Below, piece after piece: positions 1 through 8,793 of a stretch of DNA of 64,000 nt. The notes beneath the pieces were generated by a model. It worked only from the letters and a program-made list of their open reading frames with translations. It searched no databases and had not been told where the DNA came from. Every line of letters begins with the position of its first letter. Positions within the stretch are counted from its first letter, which is position 1. The position numbers and the translations under genes are program-made. This DNA comes from Bradyrhizobium liaoningense (lineage in GTDB: Bacteria; Pseudomonadota; Alphaproteobacteria; Rhizobiales; Xanthobacteraceae): positions 1 to 64,000 of the forward strand of contig NZ_JAFCJT010000027.1 of NCBI RefSeq assembly GCF_018130785.1. Direction: 5' to 3'.

Positions 1-60
1 AAAGTCCTCACCATCCTCAACGCCATGCTCAGGGACCAAAAACAATGGCAACCCGCTTGA
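1..60 (+). CDS. IS110-family transposase, C-terminal end (partial)
   Basis: Frame 1 from the first base encodes a 19-residue tail ending in TGA at 58-60. It reads KVLTILNAMLRDQKQWQPA, which is the typical C-terminus of IS110-type transposases (a V-L-x-I-L-N-A-M-x-R-D tail). IS110 enzymes are DEDD recombinases that move a circular intermediate. Only the last codons are in the window, so whether the element is intact cannot be seen. The right end of the element should lie within the next few tens of bases, before the repeat at 85. Identification rests on a short tail and is therefore moderate. Confidence 0.6.
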   Translation, partial: KVLTILNAMLRDQKQWQPA

Positions 61-84
61 CGAAGAACACAGTCGCTGAGGAGC

Positions 85-125
85 CCGCGGAGCGGTCGTC
101 TCGAAGGACGAGGCGCTTGCTCAGG
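85..125. repeat. Dispersed intergenic repeat, partial copy
   Basis: The GAGGAGCCCGCGG...CGTCTCGAAGGACGAGG segment resembles, in reverse complement, the left half of the repeat at 27979-28120. It lies between the IS110 end and the next gene, as expected of a short non-coding repeat. Confidence 0.5.
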
Positions 126-161
126 CCTCGCCGCCAGGAGAGCCCATCACGACCCAGGAGA

Positions 162-2225
162 TCAGCGCCCTTCGCGGACCCAGGTGGCGGCGAACGCGCC
201 GAGCAGCAGGAGCAGGCCGATCAGGCCGGCGAAGATCGGCAGCACGCCGACACCCTTCACCACGCTGGCGTCGCGCATCCTGACGCCCATCCAGCCATCG
301 CCGGCGAAGACGCTCGCCGAACGCACCGGCACGATGCGCGGCAGCTCCACGCTGGCGCCGTCGACCACGCGCACGGCGTTGCCGCCGGTCGCCTGCGTCA
401 GCGGCTTCAAGGTGTCGGTGGTGGAGGTGACTTCCGAAAACTCCTTCGGATTGGTCGGGCCGACATTGATCAGCGCCTTCAGCGTGCCGTCGGTCGCCTG
501 CCACAGGCCGAGCTCGCTCGCCGGCAGGCTGGCGCGCCACTCGCCGGGATCGGCAGGCGCGAGCGTCAGGTCCTGCGACACGCCCGACGGCGAGGTCACG
601 CTGACCGGCTGGACGCTGTCCGACATGGTCTGGCGCACCACGACGAGATTCTTGCCCTGCACCTGGAGGCGCAGCGCCTCTTCATCGAGGTCCGGCTGCT
701 TCATCAGCCAGTGCGACATCCGCCGCAGCAGGTCGAGATGCGGGCCGCCGCCTTCATAGCCGCGTGCCCACAGCCAGATGTGGTCGGACAGCAGCAGCGC
801 GACGCGGCCCTCGCCGAAGCGCGACAGGAACAATAGCGGCTTGCCGTCGACGCCCGTCATCACCGGCGGGTTGACCGCATTGCGGGTGTCGACGGTGCGG
901 AAGAACCGGCTCCAGTGCGGCGGCTCGCTGGCGGAGCCCTCGAGGCCGCGCGTGACGGGGTGGCGTTTGCCGATCTCCGACAGATGCGCATAGAACGGTT
1001 TTTCCGTTACGCCGACGGGCTCTGCCGGCAGCACCGAATCCAGCGGCGTGCGCCAGATGCTGGTGTTGGAGGCATAGTCGGGGCCCGCCGAGACCAGCAC
1101 CGCGCCGCCTGCGCGGACGTAGCGCGCGATGTTGTCGAAATAGGCGATCGGCAGCACGCCCTGGCGGGCGTAGCGGTCGAAGATGATCAGCTGGAATTCG
1201 TTGATCTTCTGCTGGAACAGCTCGCGGGTCGGAAACGCGATCAGCGACAATTCGTTGATCGGCGTGCCGTCCTGCTTCTCCGGCGGACGCAGAATGGTGA
1301 AGTGCACGAGGTCGACGCTGGCGTCGGACTTCAGCAGGTTGCGCCAGGTGCGCTCGCCGGAATGCGGCTCGCCCGAGACCAGCAGCACGCGCAGCTTGTC
1401 GCGAACGCCGTCGATGGCGACGACGGCGCGATTGTTCACGGGCGTCAGCTCGCGCTCGAGCGGCGAGGCCTCGATCTCGACGATGTTCGGGCCGGCATGC
1501 TTGATGTCGACGTCGACGCTTGCGCTCTGGCCGCTCGACAGCGTGCGCTCGCTCAGGACCTCGCCGTCCCTGCGGATCGTGACCTTGGCGCGCTCGCCGG
1601 AGACGCCCTGGTCGTCGAGGCGGTAGCTGATGGTCTGGGTCTGACCGACGATGCCGAAGCGCGGCGCGGCCGTGATCGCGATGCGGCGGTCGCGCTCGTC
1701 CTTCTGCCCGGTGATCAGCGCGTGCACCGGCGCCTGGAAGCCGAGCGCGGCGGTGTTGGCCGGGATGTCGTGAACGCGGCCATCGGTGATCATGAATGCA
1801 CCGGCGACGCGGTCGACCGGCACGTCCGACAGCGCCGAGGCGAGGGCGCCGAACAGCTTCGTGCCGTCGGTCTCGCCGTCGGCCTGTCCGGCATCGACGA
1901 CGCGGACTTCCAGGCCCTTGATCTTCTTCAGGCTGTCGACCAGCGCTTCCTGCGCTTGCGCGGCCTCGCGATTGCGGTTGCCGAAATTCTGGCTCGGGCT
2001 CTTGTCGACCACGACGGCGGCGACCGAGGTGAGCGGATCGCGGTCCTCGCGGGTGAAGGAGGGATTGGCGAGCGCCAGCAGGAACAGCGCCAGCGCGGCC
2101 ACGCGCACGGCAGCGCCGCGCGCGCGCGACAGCAGCAGCACGAGCGCAACGACGACGATCGCGGCCAGCGCGAGCCACAGGACGATCGCGGGAACAAGCG
2201 GCGTGAACGCGATGCCGTAATTCAT
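162..2225 (-). CDS. Membrane-anchored vWA/glutamine-amidotransferase-like protein of the MoxR operon
   Basis: This 687-residue protein is the last gene of the moxR-DUF58-DUF4159 operon, starting 7 bases after the preceding stop. Two membrane segments lie near the N-terminus (about residues 8-32 and 38-55) and one at the C-terminus (about 660-682). Between them is a large region with vWA-like features (VVVDKSPS near residue 75) and a class I glutamine-amidotransferase-like fold region (about 270-500), as in related proteins beside DUF58 genes in alphaproteobacteria. The middle part is predicted to be periplasmic. Family knowledge suggests a role with the MoxR ATPase in envelope stress or metal insertion, but nothing in the sequence fixes a substrate. 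Confidence 0.7.
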   Translation of the reverse strand: MNYGIAFTPLVPAIVLWLALAAIVVVALVLLLSRARGAAVRVAALALFLLALANPSFTREDRDPLTSVAAVVVDKSPSQNFGNRNREAAQAQEALVDSLKKIKGLEVRVVDAGQADGETDGTKLFGALASALSDVPVDRVAGAFMITDGRVHDIPANTAALGFQAPVHALITGQKDERDRRIAITAAPRFGIVGQTQTISYRLDDQGVSGERAKVTIRRDGEVLSERTLSSGQSASVDVDIKHAGPNIVEIEASPLERELTPVNNRAVVAIDGVRDKLRVLLVSGEPHSGERTWRNLLKSDASVDLVHFTILRPPEKQDGTPINELSLIAFPTRELFQQKINEFQLIIFDRYARQGVLPIAYFDNIARYVRAGGAVLVSAGPDYASNTSIWRTPLDSVLPAEPVGVTEKPFYAHLSEIGKRHPVTRGLEGSASEPPHWSRFFRTVDTRNAVNPPVMTGVDGKPLLFLSRFGEGRVALLLSDHIWLWARGYEGGGPHLDLLRRMSHWLMKQPDLDEEALRLQVQGKNLVVVRQTMSDSVQPVSVTSPSGVSQDLTLAPADPGEWRASLPASELGLWQATDGTLKALINVGPTNPKEFSEVTSTTDTLKPLTQATGGNAVRVVDGASVELPRIVPVRSASVFAGDGWMGVRMRDASVVKGVGVLPIFAGLIGLLLLLGAFAATWVREGR

Positions 2226-2232
2226 GTTGATC

Positions 2233-5046
2233 CTATTGCCCCAACCGTTCGATCAGGGCCGGTGCGTGCACCTGGTCGGCCTTGTAGTTGCCGGTCAGCG
2301 TGTACATCACGATGTTGGCGCCGGCGCGGTAGGCGAATTCGCGCTGGCGGGCGTCGCCGCCGGACATCGGCAGCATGAACTGACCGTCGAGGCGCTGGGC
2401 CCAGGCGCCGGCCAGATCGTTCGAGGTGATGATGATCGGCGAGACGCCGTCACCGCCGCGGGCAGGCCGCTGCGCGCTGTCCTCGTCCTCGTCGCGCGGC
2501 AGGGCCTCGACCCAGGTCTGCCCGGTGCTGAAACGGCCGGGGAAGTCGCGCAGCAGATAGAACGTCTTGGTCAGCACGTGCTCGCGCGGCACCGGCTCGA
2601 GCTCGGGCACGTCGAGCGAGGACAGGATTTCGCGCAGCGTCTGCATGCCCGGGGTCTGCGCGGCGCCGTTCTCGCCGGGCGGCGCCTCGATCGCGTCGCG
2701 GGTGTCGAACAGCACGGTGCCGCCCTGCTTCATGTAGGCGTCGATCTTGTTGATGGCATCCTGCGGCGGCTTGGGCGCGCCCGGCACGATCGGCCAGTAG
2801 ATCAGCGGGAAGAAGGCGAGCTCGTCGCGGCCCGGATCGATGCCGACGGGATCGCCGGCCTCCAGCGCGGTGCGTTGCGCCAGGAACTGCGTCAGACCGG
2901 ACATGCCGGCCTTGACGATGGAATCGACGTCGGCATTGCCGGTGACGACATAGGCGAGGCGGGTCTGCGACACCGCCTTCATCGCGAACTCGTCGGACGC
3001 GCTGTCCGCGTGGGACGGCGTGGGCGAGAGCGACGCGAAGCCCGCAAGCATGAGCCCCAGGACGATCGCGGCTGTCGCCGCGCGCCGGCGCAGCAGCGCG
3101 GCGATGCCGCCGCCGAGCACCGCGACGATGATGGCGTCGATCAGGAACAGCGCGAGCGCCGTCGACAGCAGCCAGCCGCGCAAATCGCGCGGCTCGGCAT
3201 TGGTGTAGGTCGCGTGCCGGGCGCGCAGGCTGGCGGTGTTCAGCGCTGCGATGCGGTCGGAAGCGGCGAGCGTGTTCACGGCGAGCGGTCCTTCTGCCGG
3301 ACCATAGAAGCCGGGTGGATGATCGGGCGTGGCGCGGTCGCGATAATCCGCGGGCAGCGGCTTCGCGGTGGCCGGCGGCGGACCGAACGCACCAAAACCG
3401 TCGAGGATGTGCAGCGGCGCCACCGTTTCGGTGCTCGCCTCGCCCGCGACCCCGGGCCCGGGCTTGGCGGTGTAGCCGGACATGTCGACGACCCGGCGCA
3501 GCATTTCGACGAAGGTGCCCGACATCGGCAGATCGGACCAGCGCATGTCGGCGCTGACATGGAAGAGGCTGACCAGGCCCTTGCCGCGATGCTCGCCAGT
3601 GACGAGCGGCGTGCCGTCTTCCAGCGAGGCCCAGCTTCGGGTGGCGAGCACCGCGTCGGGCTCGGCCAGGACCTGGCGGTTCACGGTGACATCCTTGGGG
3701 ACTGCGACGCCGGCAAACGGACCATCGGCCGCGAAGGCGGCGAGGTGCTGCGGCTTCTCCCAGGTCAGGCTGCCGCCGAGCGTGCGGCCGCCCTTGCGCA
3801 GCTTGACCGGCACGAGATCGTCCTCCGCCTGCGCCAGCCGGGGGCCGGCGAACCGCACCAGCACGCCGCCCTGGTCGATCCAGGCATTGAGGCGCTCGCG
3901 GATTTCAGGGGCGACGGTGCCGACATCGGCGAGGATGATCATCGGCAGCTTCTGGTCGAGGAATTGCGTGATGCCCTGCTGCGGCGAGCCCCGGTCGGCG
4001 AGCCGCACGTCGGCGAACGGCGCCAGCGCACGGGTCAGGTAGAAGGTCGGCGCCAGCAGCGGCTGCGCGGTCTCGCTGGTCGTGCCGGTGACGATGCCGA
4101 TGGCGCGGCGGCGCCAGCGCTTGTCGAGCAGCTGCACCGCGCCGGCCGAACGCTCGCCTGATATGTCGAGCCGCGTGATGTCGTTGCGCAGTTCGACCGG
4201 CAGGTCGAACGAGGCCTCGGTTTCCTTGTCCTGCGGGCCGAACGAATAACGCGCCTCGCCGATCGGCGAGGACTTCTGGTCCAGCGCGCGCACGGTGCCG
4301 ACCGCGATGCCGCTGTCGGTGCGCAGCACCTTCACCGTCATCTTGGCGGCGGCGTTCTCGGCGGCGACGAGCGCCAGCGGGGAGGACGTGCCGCCTTCGA
4401 ACACCGTCAAGCTGCGATCTCCGATGGTCTTGCCAAGGCCTTGCACGAAGTCCTCGCCGCGGCCGGTATCGACGCCATCCGATAGCCAGGCGATCTCGCA
4501 GTCGCCGGTGGCCTTCAGGAAACGGTCGATCGCGGTCAGGGTTTCAACGCGGTCGATCGAATAGGGCTTTGGCACGATCTGCCGCAGCGCGACGCGCGCG
4601 GCACCCGCCGGCATCAGGGTGATGTCGCGGTTCGGCTCCGACAGCGGCACCAGCGCGATGGCGCGGCGGTCGTTGTCGGCATTGGCGATCAGCTCGTCGG
4701 CGGCCCTGACCCTGACGTCCCAGTGCGATGCGGCGCTCCAGCCGTCGTCGAACATGATCATCAGCGGCGCCTTGCTGCCGGCCGCGCCGGTTTGTGGATT
4801 CCAGATCGGGCCGGCGGCGGCGAAAATGACGAGAGCCGCAGCCAGAAGCCGCAGCGCGGTCAGCCACCACGGCGTCCGCGAGGGCGTCTCTTCCCTTGGT
4901 GCGATGTCGAACAGCAGGCGCGTCGGTGGAAACTCGATGCGGCGCGGCCGCGGCGGCATCACCCGCAGCAGCCACCACAGCACCGGCAGGCTGACAAGGC
5001 CGATCAGGAGCAGCGGTTGGGTGAAGGCGAGCGGCAATCCCATCAT
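2233..5046 (-). CDS. BatA-type membrane protein with C-terminal DUF4159
   Basis: The protein has 937 residues. The N-terminus (about residues 8-80) is the BatA/aerotolerance membrane domain with two membrane helices and the MPPRPRRIEFPPTRLL segment. A vWA-like region follows (DDGWSAASHWDVR near 95-107 in place of a clean MIDAS). A long amidotransferase-like region comes next, then two membrane helices near 630-680, and finally a DUF4159 domain (about 695-930) with the typical FFPLIYWPIVPGA and GGTVLFDTRDA stretches. Its start overlaps the DUF58 stop by four bases (ATGA), so translation is coupled. Homologous operons are linked to oxygen tolerance and envelope integrity. The exact role here is inferred. 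Confidence 0.8.
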   Translation of the reverse strand: MMGLPLAFTQPLLLIGLVSLPVLWWLLRVMPPRPRRIEFPPTRLLFDIAPREETPSRTPWWLTALRLLAAALVIFAAAGPIWNPQTGAAGSKAPLMIMFDDGWSAASHWDVRVRAADELIANADNDRRAIALVPLSEPNRDITLMPAGAARVALRQIVPKPYSIDRVETLTAIDRFLKATGDCEIAWLSDGVDTGRGEDFVQGLGKTIGDRSLTVFEGGTSSPLALVAAENAAAKMTVKVLRTDSGIAVGTVRALDQKSSPIGEARYSFGPQDKETEASFDLPVELRNDITRLDISGERSAGAVQLLDKRWRRRAIGIVTGTTSETAQPLLAPTFYLTRALAPFADVRLADRGSPQQGITQFLDQKLPMIILADVGTVAPEIRERLNAWIDQGGVLVRFAGPRLAQAEDDLVPVKLRKGGRTLGGSLTWEKPQHLAAFAADGPFAGVAVPKDVTVNRQVLAEPDAVLATRSWASLEDGTPLVTGEHRGKGLVSLFHVSADMRWSDLPMSGTFVEMLRRVVDMSGYTAKPGPGVAGEASTETVAPLHILDGFGAFGPPPATAKPLPADYRDRATPDHPPGFYGPAEGPLAVNTLAASDRIAALNTASLRARHATYTNAEPRDLRGWLLSTALALFLIDAIIVAVLGGGIAALLRRRAATAAIVLGLMLAGFASLSPTPSHADSASDEFAMKAVSQTRLAYVVTGNADVDSIVKAGMSGLTQFLAQRTALEAGDPVGIDPGRDELAFFPLIYWPIVPGAPKPPQDAINKIDAYMKQGGTVLFDTRDAIEAPPGENGAAQTPGMQTLREILSSLDVPELEPVPREHVLTKTFYLLRDFPGRFSTGQTWVEALPRDEDEDSAQRPARGGDGVSPIIITSNDLAGAWAQRLDGQFMLPMSGGDARQREFAYRAGANIVMYTLTGNYKADQVHAPALIERLGQ

Positions 5047-5987
5047 GCGGCCGGCCCCGCCTTGATCGTCGTGGTGCGGGCGCCCGACTTGCTCACCTGC
5101 ATGCCGGCATGCAGGTACAGCAAGAGCTCGGCGGCGGAGCGGTCGGTCGCATGCGTCGTGAACAGCCAGTCGAGCCTGTTGGTCTCGGCGCGGATCTGGT
5201 CGCGGTGCAGCGCGAGCCGCGCGGTGTAATCCTGCGCCCAGCTCTCGGCGCGGCCGGCGGTGATCATGCCGAAGCCTTCCGGCTCGACGAACTCGACGCG
5301 GCCGGAATAGGGGAAGCTCTCTTCGGCGGGATCGACCACCTGCACCAGCGTGCCATGCGCGCCCGAGCCGGAGAGCCCTGCGAGGGTCGTCCTGATCTCC
5401 GCGATCGGCGACCAGAAATCCGACAGCACGATGATCTCGGCGAGCGCCGCAGGCACGAAGGACGGCGGCAGGCTCAGCCGGTCGGCATCGTCATGCAGCA
5501 TCGCCTGGGCCATCTTGTCGATGACGCTGCGGCTCGCGGTCGGCGCCATCAGTCCGGGAATGCCGACGCGTTCGCCGCCCGAGACCAGCAATTCGGCCAG
5601 CGCGAAGGCGACGATCAGTGTCCGCTCGAGCTTGGATTCGCGCGCGGTCTTCGAGGCGAACGCCATCGACGGCGAGCGGTCGGGCCAGATCCACACCGTG
5701 TGCGAGGCTTCCCATTCGAGCTCGCGGACATAGAGATGGTCGTCACGCGCCGAACGGCGCCAGTCGACATTCTGCGCCGGTTCGCCGGAGACGAAGCGAC
5801 GGTATTGCCAGAAATTCTCGCCGGAGCCGGCGCGGCGCCTTCCGTGCAGGCCGTGGATGACGTTGGCGGCGATACGGCGGGCCTCGAGCACCAGACGCGG
5901 GAGCGAAGCGGCAAGCGTACGGCTTTCGCCATCGGCACGTCGGATCGCGATGATCTCCTTCGCTGTGTGCCCGTTGTCTGCGGCCAT
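5043..5987 (-). CDS. DUF58 domain protein
   Basis: A 314-residue DUF58 protein, the usual partner of MoxR ATPases. The DUF58 core is visible as SGEPAQNVDWRRSARDDHLYVRE (about residues 66-88) followed by a vWA-like fold with ASH..VWIWPDRSPSM. I chose ATG at 5987, which shares a base with the moxR stop in a TGATG junction. A TTG one codon upstream is also possible. The downstream gene overlaps by ATGA, so moxR, this gene and the DUF4159 gene are almost certainly co-translated. DUF58 proteins are thought to act as substrate adaptors for MoxR. That is family knowledge, not something read here. Confidence 0.9.
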   Translation of the reverse strand: MAADNGHTAKEIIAIRRADGESRTLAASLPRLVLEARRIAANVIHGLHGRRRAGSGENFWQYRRFVSGEPAQNVDWRRSARDDHLYVRELEWEASHTVWIWPDRSPSMAFASKTARESKLERTLIVAFALAELLVSGGERVGIPGLMAPTASRSVIDKMAQAMLHDDADRLSLPPSFVPAALAEIIVLSDFWSPIAEIRTTLAGLSGSGAHGTLVQVVDPAEESFPYSGRVEFVEPEGFGMITAGRAESWAQDYTARLALHRDQIRAETNRLDWLFTTHATDRSAAELLLYLHAGMQVSKSGARTTTIKAGPAA

Positions 5988-6985
5988 CAACCGATCCGTG
6001 CCTTCAATTGTTTGATCACGTCCGGAATCGTGCGGCCTTCGGCGCGCGCCTGGAACGTCAGCGCCATGCGGTGCTTCAATATGGGCTCGGCGAGGTCGAG
6101 CACGTCGTCGATCGAGGGCGCCAGGCGTCCGTCGATCAGCGCGCGAGCGCGCACGGCGAGCATCAGGGATTGGCTGGCGCGCGGGCCCGGACCCCAGGCG
6201 ATGAACTTGCCGGTCTCGCCGCTCTCCTCGCCCGGACGGGCCGAGCGGACCAGCGACAGGATCGCCTCCACCACGGAATCGCCGACCGGCAGGCGGCGGA
6301 TCAGCCGCTGTGCGGTGATCAGCGCATCCGCGTCCATCGATCCCCTCGCCAGCGTCTCCTCGGCCCCCGTCGTCTCGAACAGGATGCGGCGCTCGGCGTC
6401 GCGATCGGGATAGTCGACGTCGATCTCCATCAGGAAGCGGTCGAGCTGGGCTTCCGGCAGCGGATAGGTGCCTTCCTGCTCCAGCGGGTTTTGCGTGGCG
6501 AGCACGTGGAACGGCTTCGGCAGGTCGTGACGCGCGCCGGCGACGGTGATGTGCTGCTCCTGCATCGCCTGGAGCAGCGCCGACTGCGTGCGCGGGCTGG
6601 CGCGGTTGATCTCGTCGGCCATCAAGAGCTGCGCGAACACGGGACCTGCAATGAACCGGAAGGCGCGCCTGCCGGCGGTGCTCTCGTCGAGCACTTCGGC
6701 GCCGAGAATGTCCGACGGCATCAGGTCGGGCGTGAACTGGATGCGCTTGGCGTCGAGACCGAGCGTGACGCCGAGCGTCTCGACCAGCTTGGTCTTGGCG
6801 AGGCCGGGCACGCCGATCAGCAGCGCATGGCCGCCGGAGAGGATGGTGACGAGCGTGTTCTCGATCACGCGGTCCTGGCCGAAGATGACGGACGCGATCG
6901 CCTCTTTCGCCGCGCGAATCTGGCTCGACACCTGCTCGGCCGAACGGACGATTCCGTCTTCCAGTTTCTCGACACTTTCCGCCAT
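5987..6985 (-). CDS. MoxR-family AAA+ ATPase
   Basis: The 332-residue protein has a complete MoxR AAA+ module: Walker A GVPGLAKTKL (about residues 56-65), Walker B with LLMADEINRASPR, sensor 1 region VLATQNP, and the arginine-rich C-terminal lid. MoxR ATPases work as chaperones that use ATP to mature partner proteins carrying vWA domains. Such partners are encoded directly downstream (DUF58, BatA/DUF4159). The ATG is preceded by a good ribosome site (GAGGAG, 8 bases upstream). It is the first gene of a four-gene operon and diverges from the DUF1285 operon. Confidence 0.93.
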   Translation of the reverse strand: MAESVEKLEDGIVRSAEQVSSQIRAAKEAIASVIFGQDRVIENTLVTILSGGHALLIGVPGLAKTKLVETLGVTLGLDAKRIQFTPDLMPSDILGAEVLDESTAGRRAFRFIAGPVFAQLLMADEINRASPRTQSALLQAMQEQHITVAGARHDLPKPFHVLATQNPLEQEGTYPLPEAQLDRFLMEIDVDYPDRDAERRILFETTGAEETLARGSMDADALITAQRLIRRLPVGDSVVEAILSLVRSARPGEESGETGKFIAWGPGPRASQSLMLAVRARALIDGRLAPSIDDVLDLAEPILKHRMALTFQARAEGRTIPDVIKQLKARIG

Positions 6986-7243
6986 CCGTCAGCTCCTCAA
7001 AAGTCCGCCACGCGGCTCGCCTGCGTCGTCAGATCATCACAAGTCGCACATGGGCCCTATGCTAGACTTGCAGGAAGGCCATGTATTCGTTGAATTAACC
7101 TATCCCCACCTTATCGGCTTAGGGATATGTAGGGCATCACGAAGTGGCGACCTCCACACCGGGTTAATCCGGAGTGGAACCGTGTACACGAGTACAACGT
7201 AAACCTGCACCAATCGTGCCAAAAGACAGAGTCAGGGCAAACC
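6986..7243. promoter_or_regulatory. Divergent promoter region between moxR and the DUF1285 operon
   Basis: This 258-base non-coding stretch separates two divergent operons, so it must hold both promoters. It is more AT-rich than the flanking genes, and the plus-strand half has GTGTACACGAGTACAAC, an imperfect palindrome near 7180-7197. I could not assign reliable -35/-10 boxes. Confidence 0.5.
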
Positions 7244-7855
7244 ATGGCGAACCAAGGGCAGAGCGCCGATCGCGGTCTTGAGGGGCTGACTGCCGCCGCC
7301 AAAAGCGCCGCCAGTGCCGAGGGCGCCAAAAAGGGCCTGCCTCCGGTGCATCTGTGGAATCCGCCGTTTTGCGGCGATCTCGACATCCGAATTGCGTCCG
7401 ACGGTACTTGGTTCTACATGGGCACGCCGATCGGGCGTCATGCCCTGGTCCGCCTGTTCTCGACCATCCTGAAGCGCGAGGGTGACAAGCATTTTCTCGT
7501 CACGCCTGTGGAGAAGGTCGGCATTCGCGTCGACGACGCGCCGTTCATGGCGGTCGAGATGCAGAAGGACGGCGAGGACAACCATCCCGTGCTAAGCTTC
7601 CGCACCAATGTCGACGACTGGGTCACCTGCGACGCCGCGCACCGGCTGCGCTTCGAGCAGGCCAGGGACGGCGGGCTGACGCCATACCTGCATGTCCGCG
7701 CCGATCTCTGGGCCAAGGTCACCCGCGCGCTCTACTACGATCTGGTTGACATGGGCGAGGAGCGGATGGTCGATGGCCAGCCGATGTTCGGCGTCGAGTC
7801 GGCCGGCGAGTTCTTCGCCATGGCCGATGCGGAGCAGGTGAGGGCCGCGCTTTGA
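7244..7855 (+). CDS. DUF1285 domain protein
   Basis: This 203-residue protein matches DUF1285. After an alanine-rich, poorly conserved N-terminal 30 residues come PPVHLWNPPFCGDLDIRI and the pattern DGTWFYMGTPIGRHALVRLF, followed by two beta-rich halves. There is no signal peptide or membrane segment, so it is cytoplasmic. Its function is not established. It is the first gene of a run of five genes with overlapping or nearly touching ends (DUF1285, NUDIX, DUF6111, cca, TauE), an order that looks conserved in related alphaproteobacteria. Confidence 0.88.
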   Translation: MANQGQSADRGLEGLTAAAKSAASAEGAKKGLPPVHLWNPPFCGDLDIRIASDGTWFYMGTPIGRHALVRLFSTILKREGDKHFLVTPVEKVGIRVDDAPFMAVEMQKDGEDNHPVLSFRTNVDDWVTCDAAHRLRFEQARDGGLTPYLHVRADLWAKVTRALYYDLVDMGEERMVDGQPMFGVESAGEFFAMADAEQVRAAL

Positions 7856-8523
7856 ACAAGCCTATCCTGAGGAACGAGCCCGTCGCGATCGGAGCTGCGG
7901 ACTTCTTCGCCCGCTCCCGGGCGCGGCTCGGCTTCGACGTGCCGCCCGGCCTCTACGATCCGAACATCATCCCCGCCTCGGGCGATCCCGGCACCGACAA
8001 GATGCTCGAGATCGTCGCGTGCGAGCAGCCGGTGCGGCCGGCTGCGGTCCTGATCGCCGTGGTCGACCGTCCCGAGCCGACCATCCTGCTGACGCAGCGC
8101 TCGGCGCACCTCAACGACCACGCCGGCCAGATCGCCTTCCCCGGCGGCAAGATCGACGCGACCGACACCTCGCCGCTCGATGCGGCGTTGCGCGAGGCCG
8201 AGGAGGAGGTCGGACTGTCGCGCGACTTCGTCGAGCCGATCGGCTATCTCGATCTCTACGGCACCGCTTTCGGCTTCCGCATCCTGCCGACGGTCGCCAA
8301 GGTGCGGCCCGGCTTCGAGCTCACGATCAACCATTCCGAGGTTGATGATGCCTTCGAGGTGCCGCTATCCTTCCTGATGAACCCGGTGAACCACCAGGTG
8401 CACAGCAAGGAATTCCGCGGCATGGAGCGGTTTTACTACGCGATGCCGTTCGCGGAACGCTACATCTGGGGTGCGACGGCCGGAATGCTGCGTGTGCTGT
8501 ATGAGCGGATCTATTCATCATGA
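7852..8523 (+). CDS. NUDIX CoA pyrophosphatase (NudL/YeaB type)
   Basis: The 223-residue NUDIX hydrolase resembles the coenzyme A pyrophosphatase subgroup, which cleaves CoA or acyl-CoA to phosphopantetheine and 3',5'-ADP. The CoA-specific region LTQRSAHLNDHAGQIAFPGG (residues about 78-97) leads directly into the NUDIX box, ending REAEEEVGL (about 113-121). The acidic metal ligands are all present. The likely start is TTG at 7852, overlapping the DUF1285 stop as TTGA, because no ATG gives a complete N-terminus. Next to cca it may clean up CoA species, but the link is only positional. Confidence 0.88.
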   Translation: MNKPILRNEPVAIGAADFFARSRARLGFDVPPGLYDPNIIPASGDPGTDKMLEIVACEQPVRPAAVLIAVVDRPEPTILLTQRSAHLNDHAGQIAFPGGKIDATDTSPLDAALREAEEEVGLSRDFVEPIGYLDLYGTAFGFRILPTVAKVRPGFELTINHSEVDDAFEVPLSFLMNPVNHQVHSKEFRGMERFYYAMPFAERYIWGATAGMLRVLYERIYSS

Positions 8524-8783
8524 TCCGGCCGGTTCTGACCGAGATCGGAATCTTCCTCATCCCCTTTGCCGTCTATGCGCTGTTCCTGGCCGCCACCCGT
8601 TCCGGGCTGTTCGCGCGATCGTCCTGGCCGGTCACCGTCGTCGCGCGTCTTGTCCTGGCCGCGCTCGTGCTTGTGATCGCGGGGCTGATCGGCTTTGCGC
8701 ATTTCTCCGGCGCCGCGCCGGATTCGACCTACATTCCCGCCCATGTCGAGAACGGCAAGCTCGTGCCGGGCGTGGAAAAATAG
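8520..8783 (+). CDS. DUF6111 small membrane protein
   Basis: An 87-residue protein with two clear hydrophobic helices (about residues 8-24 and 40-62), and a polar C-terminus ending STYIPAHVENGKLVPGVEK, which fits DUF6111. It overlaps the NUDIX stop by ATGA and ends 10 bases before the cca start, so it is translated within the same operon. Its function is unknown. The short hydrophilic tail with a conserved-looking YIPAH motif is the only notable feature. Confidence 0.82.
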   Translation: MIRPVLTEIGIFLIPFAVYALFLAATRSGLFARSSWPVTVVARLVLAALVLVIAGLIGFAHFSGAAPDSTYIPAHVENGKLVPGVEK

Positions 8784-8793
8784 GGGCTGGACC

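Noticed and set aside
2224..6413. Long plus-strand frames opposite the moxR operon genes
   Set aside because: They are shadows of the four minus-strand genes, with Arg- and Ala-rich composition.
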